Source: Pararhodobacter aggregans (GTDB lineage: Bacteria; Pseudomonadota; Alphaproteobacteria; Rhodobacterales; Rhodobacteraceae). From it: DNA of 64,000 nt. This document shows positions 43,134 to 51,512 of this stretch, piece after piece. The notes below the pieces were generated by a model. That model worked only from the letters and a program-made list of their open reading frames with translations. It was not told where the DNA came from and did no database searches. Within the stretch, counting starts at the first letter, position 1, and every line of letters starts with the position of its first letter. The DNA lies in the NCBI RefSeq assembly GCF_003075525.1, contig NZ_QDDR01000007.1, forward strand, positions 221,792 to 285,791, read 5' to 3'. Both the position numbers and the translations under genes were made by a program.

Positions 43134-43970
43134 ATGACCGACGCCTATGATCCCGCGCGCGAGGGCGCGCAAATGGCCTTTGACGGCCGCATGTCCTATA
43201 CCGATTACCTCGGCCTCGACGCGATCCTGAGCGCGCAGCACCCGCGCTCGGACGCGCATGACGAAATGCTGTTCATCATCCAGCACCAGACCAGCGAGCT
43301 GTGGATGCGGCTGGCCCTGCACGAGATCGGCGCGGCGCGGGCCGTGCTGGCAGCGGGGCAGACGCGTCCCGCCTTCAAGATGCTGAGCCGCGTGGCGCGG
43401 ATCTTCGAGCAGCTGAACAGCGCCTGGGATGTGCTCAGGACCATGACCCCCAGCGAGTACACCACCTTTCGCGGCGCTTTGGGCGAAAGCTCGGGCTTTC
43501 AGTCCTGGCAATACCGGCTGATCGAATACAGCGTCGGCAACCGCAACACCGCGCTGCTGAAACCCCACGCCCATCGCCCCGACCTGACCGAAGCGCTGGA
43601 GGCGGAACTGGCCAAGCCCTCGCTCTATGATGTGGCGGTGCGGGCGCTGGCCCAGGCAGGGTTCGAGATCCCGGCCGAGGTGCTGGAGCGCGACCTGCGT
43701 CGCCCCTGGCAGCTGTCCGAGCCGGTGCAGGAAGCCTGGCGCCAGGTCTATGCCGACCCGCACCGCTATTGGGAACTCTACGAACTGGCCGAGAAGCTGG
43801 TGGATTTCGAGGATTATTTCCGCCGCTGGCGCTTCAACCACGTGACCACGGTCGAGCGGGTGATCGGCTTCAAGCGCGGCACCGGCGGGACCGGCGGGGT
43901 GACCTATCTGCGGCGCATGCTGGAGGTGCAGCTCTTCCCCGAGCTCTGGGCGCTGCGCACCAGCCTGTGA
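43134..43970 (+). CDS. kynA: Tryptophan 2,3-dioxygenase
   Basis: This 278-residue haem dioxygenase opens the indole ring of L-tryptophan to N-formylkynurenine. The motifs are complete: [27 protein letters not shown] with the active-site histidine, [21 protein letters not shown] with the substrate-carboxylate arginine, and [27 protein letters not shown] with the proximal haem histidine. Length is typical of bacterial KynA. It ends the kynU-GNAT-kynA cluster. No kynurenine formamidase gene adjoins it, which is unusual for bacterial kyn operons. Confidence 0.96.
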   Translation: MTDAYDPAREGAQMAFDGRMSYTDYLGLDAILSAQHPRSDAHDEMLFIIQHQTSELWMRLALHEIGAARAVLAAGQTRPAFKMLSRVARIFEQLNSAWDVLRTMTPSEYTTFRGALGESSGFQSWQYRLIEYSVGNRNTALLKPHAHRPDLTEALEAELAKPSLYDVAVRALAQAGFEIPAEVLERDLRRPWQLSEPVQEAWRQVYADPHRYWELYELAEKLVDFEDYFRRWRFNHVTTVERVIGFKRGTGGTGGVTYLRRMLEVQLFPELWALRTSL

Positions 43971-43976
43971 CCCGTC

Positions 43977-44011
43977 GGGCCGGTCCAGCCCGCCCGGGCA
44001 CGGACCGGCCC
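43977..44011 (+). terminator. Hairpin after kynA
   Basis: GGGCCGGTCC/GGACCGGCCC is a perfect 10-bp stem with a 15-base loop starting six bases after the kynA stop. There is no clear T-run behind it, so it is a likely but atypical terminator or 3' stabilising structure. Confidence 0.5.
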
Positions 44012-44379
44012 CGTTCACGTGTCAGTCAGCGGCCCCCAAACCGGCGGCTGCGATACGGATTTTTCCCGTGTTCTGAACGGCCTGCGCGGACGGCAGGCGA
44101 TTGCCCACGCCATGCTGCAACTGCAAGACAAGCCTTTCTCTTGAGGCCTGGTTTGTGCTAGAAACGGGCGTCTTCCATCGATTTTGGCCCGTTTTCATTG
44201 ATATACAGCGTCTTGTACGAAATCTTCTGTGCGGGCCCGATCCTTCCCCATGCGCTGAAAGCGCGGGTATCGGGAACTGCTCGGGGACACGGGTGTTTCC
44301 GGCTTGCCAAGTGGGCCGCGCTCCGTTTATGGGCGCGCATCCCGGGCAGCCCCCCCTTCCGAAAAGCTGAGATCCTGAC
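44012..44379. other. Gene-free region before the polysaccharide locus
   Basis: This 368-bp stretch holds no convincing gene. AAACGGGC (44162-44169) and GCCCGTTT (44187-44194) form an inverted repeat with a 17-base loop followed by further T residues, which could be a weak terminator or an operator. The AT-richer part from about 44180 to 44230 probably contains the promoter of the phosphatase/Wzc operon. Confidence 0.4.
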
Positions 44380-44841
44380 ATGAAGGTCAATCACATTCTG
44401 GTGGTCTGCGTCGGCAATATCTGTCGCTCGCCGGTCGGCGAACGACTGCTGGCCAAGAGCCTGGCCGAGAGCGGCGCCGCCACCGTCGTGACGTCGGCCG
44501 GGATCGGCGCGCTGGTCGGCCATGCCGCCGACGAGACCGCAACCGAGGTCGCCGCCGAGCACGGCCTCAGCCTGGACGGCCATTCGGCGCGCCAGTTCAC
44601 CCGCGAGCTGGGCCAGCAGGCGGATCTGATCCTGGTCATGGAACCCGGCCACCGGCACGAGATCGCCCGCCGTGCCCCCGACCTGTCGGGCCGGGTCATG
44701 CTGTTCGACCATTGGGTGGGCGGCAAGGGCATTCCCGACCCCTATCGTCACCCGCGCGCTTTCCACGAAACTGTGTATGATCTCATTGCCAAGGCCGCCG
44801 ACGGGTGGGCGAGCAAACTGGTGCCGGGAAAGGGTCGGTAG
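44380..44841 (+). CDS. Low-molecular-weight protein tyrosine phosphatase (Wzb-like)
   Basis: This 153-residue cytoplasmic phosphatase has the CX5R loop near the N-terminus (VVCVGNICRSP, nucleophile Cys10 and Arg16) and the general-acid aspartate in IPDPYRHP. It is followed one base later by the Wzc-like tyrosine kinase. This is the classic Wzb/Wzc couple, in which the phosphatase resets the phosphorylation of the kinase's tyrosine-rich tail to control capsule or exopolysaccharide polymerisation. Confidence 0.94.
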   Translation: MKVNHILVVCVGNICRSPVGERLLAKSLAESGAATVVTSAGIGALVGHAADETATEVAAEHGLSLDGHSARQFTRELGQQADLILVMEPGHRHEIARRAPDLSGRVMLFDHWVGGKGIPDPYRHPRAFHETVYDLIAKAADGWASKLVPGKGR

Positions 44842-44842
44842 A

Positions 44843-47080
44843 ATGCTGGAAGACCAGAACGCCAGCGCGCGCCGCAGCCAGGCTGCCGCGCCGCCGCCCC
44901 AGGACAACAAGGCCTCCCGCAACGACGGCGAGATCGACGTCCTGGAGATCGTGTTCAAGATCTGGAAGGGCAAGATCCAGGTGATGCTGGCGATGGGCAT
45001 CGCCCTGGTGCTGGCCTTCGTGATGTTGCTGAACACCGAGCCGACCTATCAGGCCGACGCTCTCCTGCAGCTGGAAGAGAACAGCAACGCCCTGGCGCTG
45101 CCCAGCGAGATGAGCGACCTGCTCGGCGCCAACGACCCGCGCAGCGTCACCGAGATCGAGATCATCCGCTCGCGGCTGGTGGTCGGTCAGGCGGTGGCCA
45201 GCCTCAACCTGGACTGGCGCGTCGAGCCGGCACTGGCGCCGGGGTTCGGCACGATGGTGGCCCGCTACAACCTGCCCGTGATCGGCGCCTTCCTGCCCGT
45301 GCGTTTTGCCCGCCCAGGCGAGAGCCTGGTGCTGCAGCAGCTGACGGTCCCGCCGTCGTGGCTGGACACGCCGCTGGAGCTGACAGTGGGCGAGGCAGGC
45401 ACCTTCACGCTGGCCACACCGGATGGCGAATCCCGCGAGGGTCGCGTCGGCGAACCGCTCGCCCTGCCCGATATCGGCTTTTACCTGACCGTGGGCCGCA
45501 TCGAGGCGCCCGAGGGCCGGGTCTACACGCTCATGCAGGTCAACGAGAGCGCAGCGATCACCTCGTTGCGCGACCGCCTCAGCGTCAGCGAGCGCGGCCG
45601 CAGTTCCGGGATCCTGGACCTGAGGATCACCGGCGCCGATTCCAGCGAGAACGTCCGCGCGCTGAACGCGGTGCTCAACGCCTATCGCGGCCAGAACGTG
45701 TCGCGCAGCGCGGCGCAGGCCGAAGGCAGCCTCGATTTCATCCGCCAGCAGATCCCGCAGGCCGAGCAGACGCTGCGCGATGCCGAGGCTGCGCTGAACG
45801 CTTTCCGCCAGCAGCAGGTCTCGGTCGATCTGACGCTGGAGACGCAGACGCTGCTCACCTCGGTCACCAATATCGAGGGACAGATCGCCGAGTTGCGCCT
45901 GCGCGAGGACGAGCTGTCGCAGCGCTACACGCCGTCGCATCCCACCTACCGGCTGCTGATCGAAGAGCGCACCCGGCTGGAGGCCCGGCTGGCCGAGCTT
46001 CGTGCCCAGGTGGGCGAGCTGCCCGAGACCCAGCGCCAGATCGTCAACCTGACCCGCGACATGGAACTGGCCCAGCAGCTCTACACCGAGTTGCTGACCC
46101 GCGCGCAACAGGTCGAGGTCCTGCGCGCCAGCACCATCGGCAACGTGCGCATCGTCGATACCGCCGCCGCCACGCTCAACCCGATCGCCCCCCGCCGCGC
46201 GCAGGTGCTGATGATCGGCCTGATACTGGGCATGATCGCGGGGATCGCGCTGGTTCTGGTGCGCAATGCGTTGCACAAGGGTGTCCAGGATGCCTCGGAG
46301 ATCGAGCAGCTGGGTCTGCCGATGTTCGCCACCATCAACTACAGCCCGCATTCCGACACGATGGGCAAGCGCAAGGACCAGCAGCCGATCCTGGCGCTGG
46401 AGCGTCCAGACGATATGGCGATCGAGGCCTTCCGTTCGCTGCGCACCAGCCTGCATTTCGGCATGCTCGATGCCAAATCCCCGACGCTGGCCGTCACCTC
46501 GGCGCATCCTTCGGCGGGCAAGAGCTTCGTGTCGACCAACCTGGCCGTGGTGGCCGCGCAGGCCGGGCAGCGCGTCTGCCTGATCGACGCCGACATGCGC
46601 CGTGGCCAGCTGCGCCGCTTCTTCAACCTGCCCCGCTCGCAGCCGGGCCTGGCCGACATCCTGTCGGGCGAACGCGCGGTCGAGGACGTCATCCTGATGG
46701 GGCCGGTCCCCGATTTCTACGTCATCCCAACCGGCAAATACCCGCCCAACCCCTCCGAACTGCTGCTGCGGGCGCAGATGCGCGAGCTGCTGGACTGGTG
46801 CGGCGAGAATTTCGACCTGACGATCCTCGACTGCCCGCCGACGCTGGCGGTGACCGATCCGGTCATCGTCTCGCGCGAGGCCGGGGCCACGCTGTTCATC
46901 GCCCGCCACGACCTGACCCATCCGAAAGAGATTGACGCCTCGATGAAGATCTATGCCTCGGCCGGGCTGCGCTACAATGGTGCCGTGCTGAACGGCTTCG
47001 ATCCACGCAAGGCGCGCAACAGCAGCCGCTATGGCTATGCCTATGGCTATCGCTACGAATACAAGCAGCGGACCGATTGA
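44843..47080 (+). CDS. Polysaccharide co-polymerase with bacterial tyrosine kinase domain (Wzc-like)
   Basis: This 745-residue protein has an N-terminal membrane helix near residues 45-65, a long periplasmic Wzz-type region with coiled coils (about 290-430) and a second helix near residues 450-475. The cytoplasmic BY-kinase has Walker A HPSAGKS, Walker A' CLIDADMRRG and Walker B LTILDCPP. The end is a tyrosine cluster (YGYAYGYRYEY), the usual autophosphorylation tail. It sets chain length and links export to phosphorylation, with the phosphatase encoded upstream. The ATG at 44843 is two bases after the phosphatase stop. Confidence 0.94.
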   Translation: MLEDQNASARRSQAAAPPPQDNKASRNDGEIDVLEIVFKIWKGKIQVMLAMGIALVLAFVMLLNTEPTYQADALLQLEENSNALALPSEMSDLLGANDPRSVTEIEIIRSRLVVGQAVASLNLDWRVEPALAPGFGTMVARYNLPVIGAFLPVRFARPGESLVLQQLTVPPSWLDTPLELTVGEAGTFTLATPDGESREGRVGEPLALPDIGFYLTVGRIEAPEGRVYTLMQVNESAAITSLRDRLSVSERGRSSGILDLRITGADSSENVRALNAVLNAYRGQNVSRSAAQAEGSLDFIRQQIPQAEQTLRDAEAALNAFRQQQVSVDLTLETQTLLTSVTNIEGQIAELRLREDELSQRYTPSHPTYRLLIEERTRLEARLAELRAQVGELPETQRQIVNLTRDMELAQQLYTELLTRAQQVEVLRASTIGNVRIVDTAAATLNPIAPRRAQVLMIGLILGMIAGIALVLVRNALHKGVQDASEIEQLGLPMFATINYSPHSDTMGKRKDQQPILALERPDDMAIEAFRSLRTSLHFGMLDAKSPTLAVTSAHPSAGKSFVSTNLAVVAAQAGQRVCLIDADMRRGQLRRFFNLPRSQPGLADILSGERAVEDVILMGPVPDFYVIPTGKYPPNPSELLLRAQMRELLDWCGENFDLTILDCPPTLAVTDPVIVSREAGATLFIARHDLTHPKEIDASMKIYASAGLRYNGAVLNGFDPRKARNSSRYGYAYGYRYEYKQRTD

Positions 47081-47344
47081 AAACGCGGGCGCGGCGCGCC
47101 CGTTCAGTCGTCCGGGGGGCGTTGGGCCCGCGATTCGCTGTCGTCACCGGGTGCGCCCTGCTCTATCGCCAGCCCGGGTCCGCGACGGCACGCAGGACGG
47201 GATACGGCGCTTTGACGGGCACGGGACATTCCGACCCCGTCGGGCAAGGGCAAACCCGATCTGGACCTTGTTGTACCGAGTTTGCTACAGACGCCGCGAA
47301 ATTGCGACGCGACCTTCCCTTCTTGATCCTCGAAAGTTCTTTCC
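47081..47344. other. Intergenic region after the Wzc-like gene
   Basis: This 264-bp region carries a short GC hairpin (CGGGCGC/GCGCCCG, 47086-47102) directly after the stop, without a T-run, and an AT-richer segment near 47265-47340 that may drive the methyltransferase gene. No gene was recognised. Confidence 0.4.
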
Positions 47345-48358
47345 GTGACGAATCTTGACATGAAGGCTGCGGCCGACGATGCGACGCCTGTCCCGCAGGT
47401 CATCAGCGAGGCGCCGCTGATTTTTTCCCTGAGCCATTCGCTGGCGCTGATCGACCGCTCGTTCGGGATCGACCGGATCATCGCCGATAGCGGGGATGAA
47501 TTCGTCGATTCCTACTACCGGCAATCGCTGCCGGGCTATTCGCGGCTCTACAACCCGTGGCAATGCATGCATCTGCCGCTGCACGACGGCACGCTGAGCG
47601 AGGGCGAGGCCTTTTTCGCCCAGGCGGCCGAGGTGGCACGGCATCTGGACGACCGGCCGGGCCAGCGGGTGCTGGAACTGGGCTGCGGGCTGGGGGCCAA
47701 TTCGTTGCATCTGGCCGAACGCCTGCCGCATGTCTCGTTCCTCGGGACCGACCTGATGGCACAGCATGTCGAGCGTGCCGAGGCCAAGGCCCGCAAGCTG
47801 CCGAACCTCGGCTTCCGTCAGGCCAGTTTCGAGGATCTGCCCGAGGATCTGGGCCAGTTCGACGCCATCTTCGGCATCGAGACGCTGTGCTATGCCAACG
47901 ACCCCGGGCCTGTCGCCCGGCTGATTGCCCGGCATCTGCGTCCGGGCGGCCATGTGGTCCTGTTCGACGCCCATCGCAAGCCGGGTTTCGCCAATTTCCC
48001 CGAGGATCTGGTCACGGCGACCAAGCTTTACGAGATCACCACCGCCGTAGCCCGTGGCTTTCATGACGAAGGGCGTTGGCAGGAGGCCTTCGCCGCGGCG
48101 GAGCTGGAGGTGACGGCAGCCGAGGATGTGACCGAGCAGACGCGGGCGGGGCTCGTGCGGCTGCACAGCCGGGCCACGAAGGCCTTCACCGAGCGCAAGT
48201 GGCGCATGGCGCTGCGGGTGATCCCGCGCTATTTCGCCCGCAACGCGGTGGCGGGGCTGGTCGGCTATCACGTCTGCTTCGGCGACCGCGTCGCGCCCGA
48301 GGTCAGGCGCGGTCCGATCACCTATCAGAAGATCGTCGCCCGCAAGCCGACGGCCTGA
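47345..48358 (+). CDS. SAM-dependent methyltransferase
   Basis: This protein of about 337 residues has a central class I methyltransferase domain: VLELGCGLGANSLHLAERLPHVSFLGTDL (motif I), FDAIFGIETLCYANDP and HLRPGGHVVLFDAHR. An N-terminal extension of about 90 residues (DEFVDSYYRQSLPGYSRLYNP) resembles that of small-molecule C- or O-methyltransferases such as the sterol/tocopherol group. The GTG at 47345 is assumed; an in-frame ATG five codons later is equally possible. It lies between export genes, so methylation of a polysaccharide or lipid precursor is possible but unproven. Confidence 0.82.
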   Translation: MTNLDMKAAADDATPVPQVISEAPLIFSLSHSLALIDRSFGIDRIIADSGDEFVDSYYRQSLPGYSRLYNPWQCMHLPLHDGTLSEGEAFFAQAAEVARHLDDRPGQRVLELGCGLGANSLHLAERLPHVSFLGTDLMAQHVERAEAKARKLPNLGFRQASFEDLPEDLGQFDAIFGIETLCYANDPGPVARLIARHLRPGGHVVLFDAHRKPGFANFPEDLVTATKLYEITTAVARGFHDEGRWQEAFAAAELEVTAAEDVTEQTRAGLVRLHSRATKAFTERKWRMALRVIPRYFARNAVAGLVGYHVCFGDRVAPEVRRGPITYQKIVARKPTA

Positions 48359-48397
48359 CCGGCGCCCCGGCCGCGCGCGCCCCGCGGTCACACAGGG

Positions 48398-49531
48398 TCA
48401 CTGGGCCGCGTGCAGGCCCCTGGGCCCCTCGCGCCGGCCCTTGACGGAGCCGTTGCGCAGCCGGTGCATCGCAAGGCGCATGCCGATCAGATAGACGGTA
48501 AAATAGAGCGCGAAGAAGCAGGCCAGCGTCACCGCCGCCTCGCCCGGCTGGTCATGCAGCAGGAAACCCGCCACGGCAGGCGCGGCGATCAGCGGCAGCA
48601 TCACCGCCGTGGCGACGGGATTGGCGATGTTGCGGCGCGCCCGGCCGAAAAAGGCGATCTCCAGGCTGCGCAGCACGAGATGGTGGAAATGCAGCCGGTC
48701 CGGCGCGGCGAGGGGCGAGTGACGCTGATAGCGGCGGAAGATTGCCAGCGTCAGGTCAGCCAGCGGCCAGAACATTGCCAACACCATCGCGAAGGGCGTG
48801 ACATCCGCGTGGCGCCCCGCCAGCAGGATGCCCATCCAGGCCAGCAGGAAACCCACGGTATAGGCCCCGGCATCGCCAAAAAAGATCGAGCCGAAGGGGA
48901 AGTTGAACAGCAGGAAGCCCAGCACCGCCGCCGCCAGCACCGAGGCGATGACGGCGATCTCCATGTCGTTGACCGACAGCGCCGTGCCCAGCAGGCTCAG
49001 CGCGCAGATGAAGGCAGCCGATCCCGCGAGGCCGTTCAGCCCGTCGATCAGGTTGAAGGCATGCGCCACGGTGGCCGCGGCAACCACCGAAACGACGATG
49101 GCGAGCGGCGACCAGGCCAGGAACAGATCCAGCCACGGCACGCCGGTGTGCGTGATCCAGGTCTCGCCGAACCAGACCACCAGCACCGACGAAGCCAGCG
49201 CCGCAGCCAGCCGGCCGACCGGCGCGACGGGAAAGCCCAGATCCTCGGCCGCGCCGGACAGGAAGAGCGGCACCGAGGCGACCAGCAGCAGGACCCAGAG
49301 CGAATCCCAGCCGGGCAGGCCCAGCAGCGCCGCCGTGACGACCGCCACGAAGACGGCGATGCCGCCAAGGCGCGGTGTCGGGGTCGAATGGGCGGCCTGG
49401 ATGGCGCCGAGGTCACCCACGCGCATCAGCCGCGACCAGCTGCTGCGGGTCTTGATAACAAGGACGCCGCAGACCGTCGCGGCCACCAGAAGGGCGGCCA
49501 GCTCCTCGCTGTCGACAAAAGCACTAAACAT
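48398..49531 (-). CDS. Undecaprenyl-phosphate sugar-1-phosphate transferase (WecA/MraY family)
   Basis: This 377-residue membrane protein has about ten hydrophobic segments and the polyprenyl-phosphate transferase motifs: TPTPRLGGIAVF (early), FNLIDGLNGLAG (catalytic aspartate region), FFGDAGAYTVGFLLAW and the carbohydrate-recognition HxH region DRLHFHHLVLR. It transfers a hexosamine-1-phosphate from UDP-sugar to undecaprenyl phosphate and would start the repeat unit exported by the Wzc/Wza proteins. The ATG at 49531 has GAGG nine bases upstream. It is transcribed toward the methyltransferase gene. Confidence 0.92.
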   Translation of the reverse strand: MFSAFVDSEELAALLVAATVCGVLVIKTRSSWSRLMRVGDLGAIQAAHSTPTPRLGGIAVFVAVVTAALLGLPGWDSLWVLLLVASVPLFLSGAAEDLGFPVAPVGRLAAALASSVLVVWFGETWITHTGVPWLDLFLAWSPLAIVVSVVAAATVAHAFNLIDGLNGLAGSAAFICALSLLGTALSVNDMEIAVIASVLAAAVLGFLLFNFPFGSIFFGDAGAYTVGFLLAWMGILLAGRHADVTPFAMVLAMFWPLADLTLAIFRRYQRHSPLAAPDRLHFHHLVLRSLEIAFFGRARRNIANPVATAVMLPLIAAPAVAGFLLHDQPGEAAVTLACFFALYFTVYLIGMRLAMHRLRNGSVKGRREGPRGLHAAQ

Positions 49532-49779
49532 CTGAAAAAACCTCAAAGAATATCCGTGTGAAGCAGTAAGAGCTCGCAAAGCGAGGGCCTGCGTTCCGTC
49601 ATCGGTCAGAAGGGGTCCTTGGTCTGGGTCAACAGTCTCGCAGTGATGCCCCTGTCACGCTCGGGAACGTCATCATCGACGCGGCGCCAGGTGCCCGAAG
49701 GTCAAGCAAAACCGAACTGAACGCCACTTGAACGGTTAAAATCATAGTCGAATTCACGGATTCCCTCAATCCTATCGCG

Positions 49780-49797
49780 AAAGTTGTGAACAACTTT
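49780..49797. promoter_or_regulatory. Perfect 18-bp palindrome upstream of the WecA-like gene
   Basis: AAAGTTGT-GA-ACAACTTT is a perfect inverted repeat in an AT-richer patch about 250 bp upstream of the WecA-like start. It lies downstream of the Wza terminator in the otherwise empty interval 49532-49864. It looks like an operator for a dimeric regulator; no regulator gene adjoins. Confidence 0.5.
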
Positions 49798-49864
49798 GCG
49801 GGGCTTCGGGCCGGGCTGCGCGCCGATCCGCCGACCCCCTGACCCAGGCCTTTGGACCGCCACG

Positions 49865-49890
49865 AAAAACGGCGCCCGGGGGGCGCCGTT
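49865..49890 (-). terminator. Intrinsic terminator of the Wza-like gene
   Basis: On the minus strand, AACGGCGCCC-CCC-GGGCGCCGTT forms a perfect 10-bp stem with a three-base loop and runs into TTTTTCG. It starts 28 bp after the stop of the Wza-like gene. This is a textbook rho-independent terminator. Confidence 0.85.
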
Positions 49891-49917
49891 CCCGGCCCGG
49901 GCGCCTGGCCCCGGGGC

Positions 49918-51030
49918 TTATTCCGGCTGCAGATCCTGCGCCAGGTTCAGGGCCTGGGCGCTGGGCAGCAGGCGGCTGATCGTGTCGTTCCAGCGTTGCA
50001 GCGGCGAGCGCAGGACATAGACCACATCGCCCGGCTCCAGCACGAATCGGGTGCCGAGCAGCAGGCCCGCGGGATCCGAGACATCCAGCTGGAACACCCG
50101 GGTCCAGACCCGCGTCACGCCGCCTTCCAGCAGCTGCTGACGGCGGAACACCAGCACGCCGCGGGCATCGGCCCGGCCCTGCTGCAGACCGCCACGCCGG
50201 GTCACGGCCTGGGTCAGGGTGATCGGCTCGACCGAAAGGTCCATGACGTCCGGCCGCGCGATCTCGCCCAGCAGATAGGCCTCCTCGGCCCGGCGGCGCG
50301 GCACGCTGACGATGTCGCCGTTGCGCAGGACCGGGTTGTTCTGCCGCATGCCGGCGCTGAGGAAGCCCTGAACATCGACGGTATGCACCCGGCCCGAGCG
50401 CTGCACCGAAACCGCGCGCAGATCGGCCGCGTCGGTGAAACCGCCCGCGGCGTTCACGGCCTCGATCAGCGTCAGGGGCACGGCGGTGAGGGGCTGGCGG
50501 TTGGGTTCGCGCACCTCGCCCGAGACGACAATGGCCTGGGCGTTGTAATCGGCGATGCGGACATCGACCTGCGGGTCGGGGATGAATTCGCGCAGGCGCT
50601 GGGTGATATCGCTGCGGATCTGGTCGACCGGGCGCCCGGCAGCCTGCACCTGGCCGATATAGGGATAGTTGAAGGTGCCGTCGGCGCCGACCTGAAAGCC
50701 GCTCTCCGCGGCGCTGCGCGATTCACCGGCCGGGAGCGTCAGCTCGGGGTGGTTGAAGACGATCACCGACAGGATGTCGCCCGCGCCGACCATATAGGTC
50801 CAGTTGCGCCCGGTCGGCAGGTCGGTGCCCGCGAAGCCGCGCGCAGGGCGGGTGAAGCCGTCGATGTTCGTCGCATCCAGCACGACGACCTCGATATCGG
50901 GGCCCAGCGAGCGCTGCGCCTGCTCGGTCACCGGAAAGCGGACGTAGCCATCTGAACAGGCCCCCACCGCCAGAGCGAGCGCCAAGGCGCCAACGCCCTT
51001 TGAAAGGGTCCGACGGACCATGTTCAGCAT
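49918..51030 (-). CDS. Outer-membrane polysaccharide export lipoprotein (Wza-like)
   Basis: This 370-residue lipoprotein has signal LALALAVGAC (lipidated Cys about residue 25). The polysaccharide export domain is seen in YMVGAGDILSVIVFNHPEL and DGTFNYPYIGQVQAAGRPVDQIRSDITQRLREFIPDPQVDVRI. Two SLBB-type domains follow (AIVVSGEVREPNRQPLT; AYLLGEIARPDVMDL), and the C-terminal amphipathic segment ends the protein. It forms the outer-membrane channel for the polymer. The ATG at 51030 is selected since it precedes the signal peptide. Upstream in-frame ATGs at 51075 and 51072 would lengthen the N-terminus unnaturally. Confidence 0.92.
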   Translation of the reverse strand: MLNMVRRTLSKGVGALALALAVGACSDGYVRFPVTEQAQRSLGPDIEVVVLDATNIDGFTRPARGFAGTDLPTGRNWTYMVGAGDILSVIVFNHPELTLPAGESRSAAESGFQVGADGTFNYPYIGQVQAAGRPVDQIRSDITQRLREFIPDPQVDVRIADYNAQAIVVSGEVREPNRQPLTAVPLTLIEAVNAAGGFTDAADLRAVSVQRSGRVHTVDVQGFLSAGMRQNNPVLRNGDIVSVPRRRAEEAYLLGEIARPDVMDLSVEPITLTQAVTRRGGLQQGRADARGVLVFRRQQLLEGGVTRVWTRVFQLDVSDPAGLLLGTRFVLEPGDVVYVLRSPLQRWNDTISRLLPSAQALNLAQDLQPE

Positions 51031-51512
51031 ACTTGTACCCCGGTCCACTGGCCCCATCTCGTGCGTCGTCATCATCTTCTCACAATTCCAATGTGCGCGC
51101 GATGTTTCCGTATCAATGTCACAGCCATCCATACCGCGCAAATCCTCACGTCACCTAGCACGGTGAATCACGAACTCAACCGATATTGCTCACCAAGTGT
51201 GACGGTTGCGCCACACTCTCCGGGCCGGGGGCGCCGCCCCGGCCGCTCGTCCCCCCGATAGCGCAGCGCGGCGCTCCGTTCGAGACGAAAGTGCCTGCCG
51301 GGTCCCCGATCCGCGCATCTTCGCCGATCGGGCCTGACCGGCGCGGCCAGAGCACAGACCCTGTGTCGACCGTGTCGGCATTCGCAGGCCAATTCGGCCT
51401 GACGCATCACAAGGCTTGAGAAAGACAGGAGATTAGCGTCCTAATAACCCTTCGACCGCGAGATTCGCGTCGTAGTTGCGTGTGATTGCCCAGTCCCTGC
51501 GGAGGTAAGGAA
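51031..51512. other. Divergent control region, Wza-like / GGDEF-EAL genes
   Basis: This 482-bp gene-free interval holds the promoters of both divergent genes. The Wza-side part is AT-richer (51060-51200) and ends in the dyad listed separately. The remaining part shows open frames but none with a good ribosome site or recognisable product. Confidence 0.45.
51196..51217. promoter_or_regulatory. 22-bp dyad in the Wza/GGDEF-EAL control region
   Basis: AGTGTG-N10-CACACT, with additional matching CG pairs inside (AGTGTGnCGnnnnCGnCACACT), is symmetric over 16 of 22 bases. It lies 166 bp upstream of the Wza-like start. The arms recall CRP/FNR-type or MucR-type sites only loosely. Confidence 0.4.

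Noticed and set aside
44783..46921. Open frames of over 700 codons antisense to the Wzc-like gene and (53140-55680) to the CheB-CheR protein
   Set aside because: Composition is that of shadow frames, with no motif or ribosome site; the sense genes are certain.
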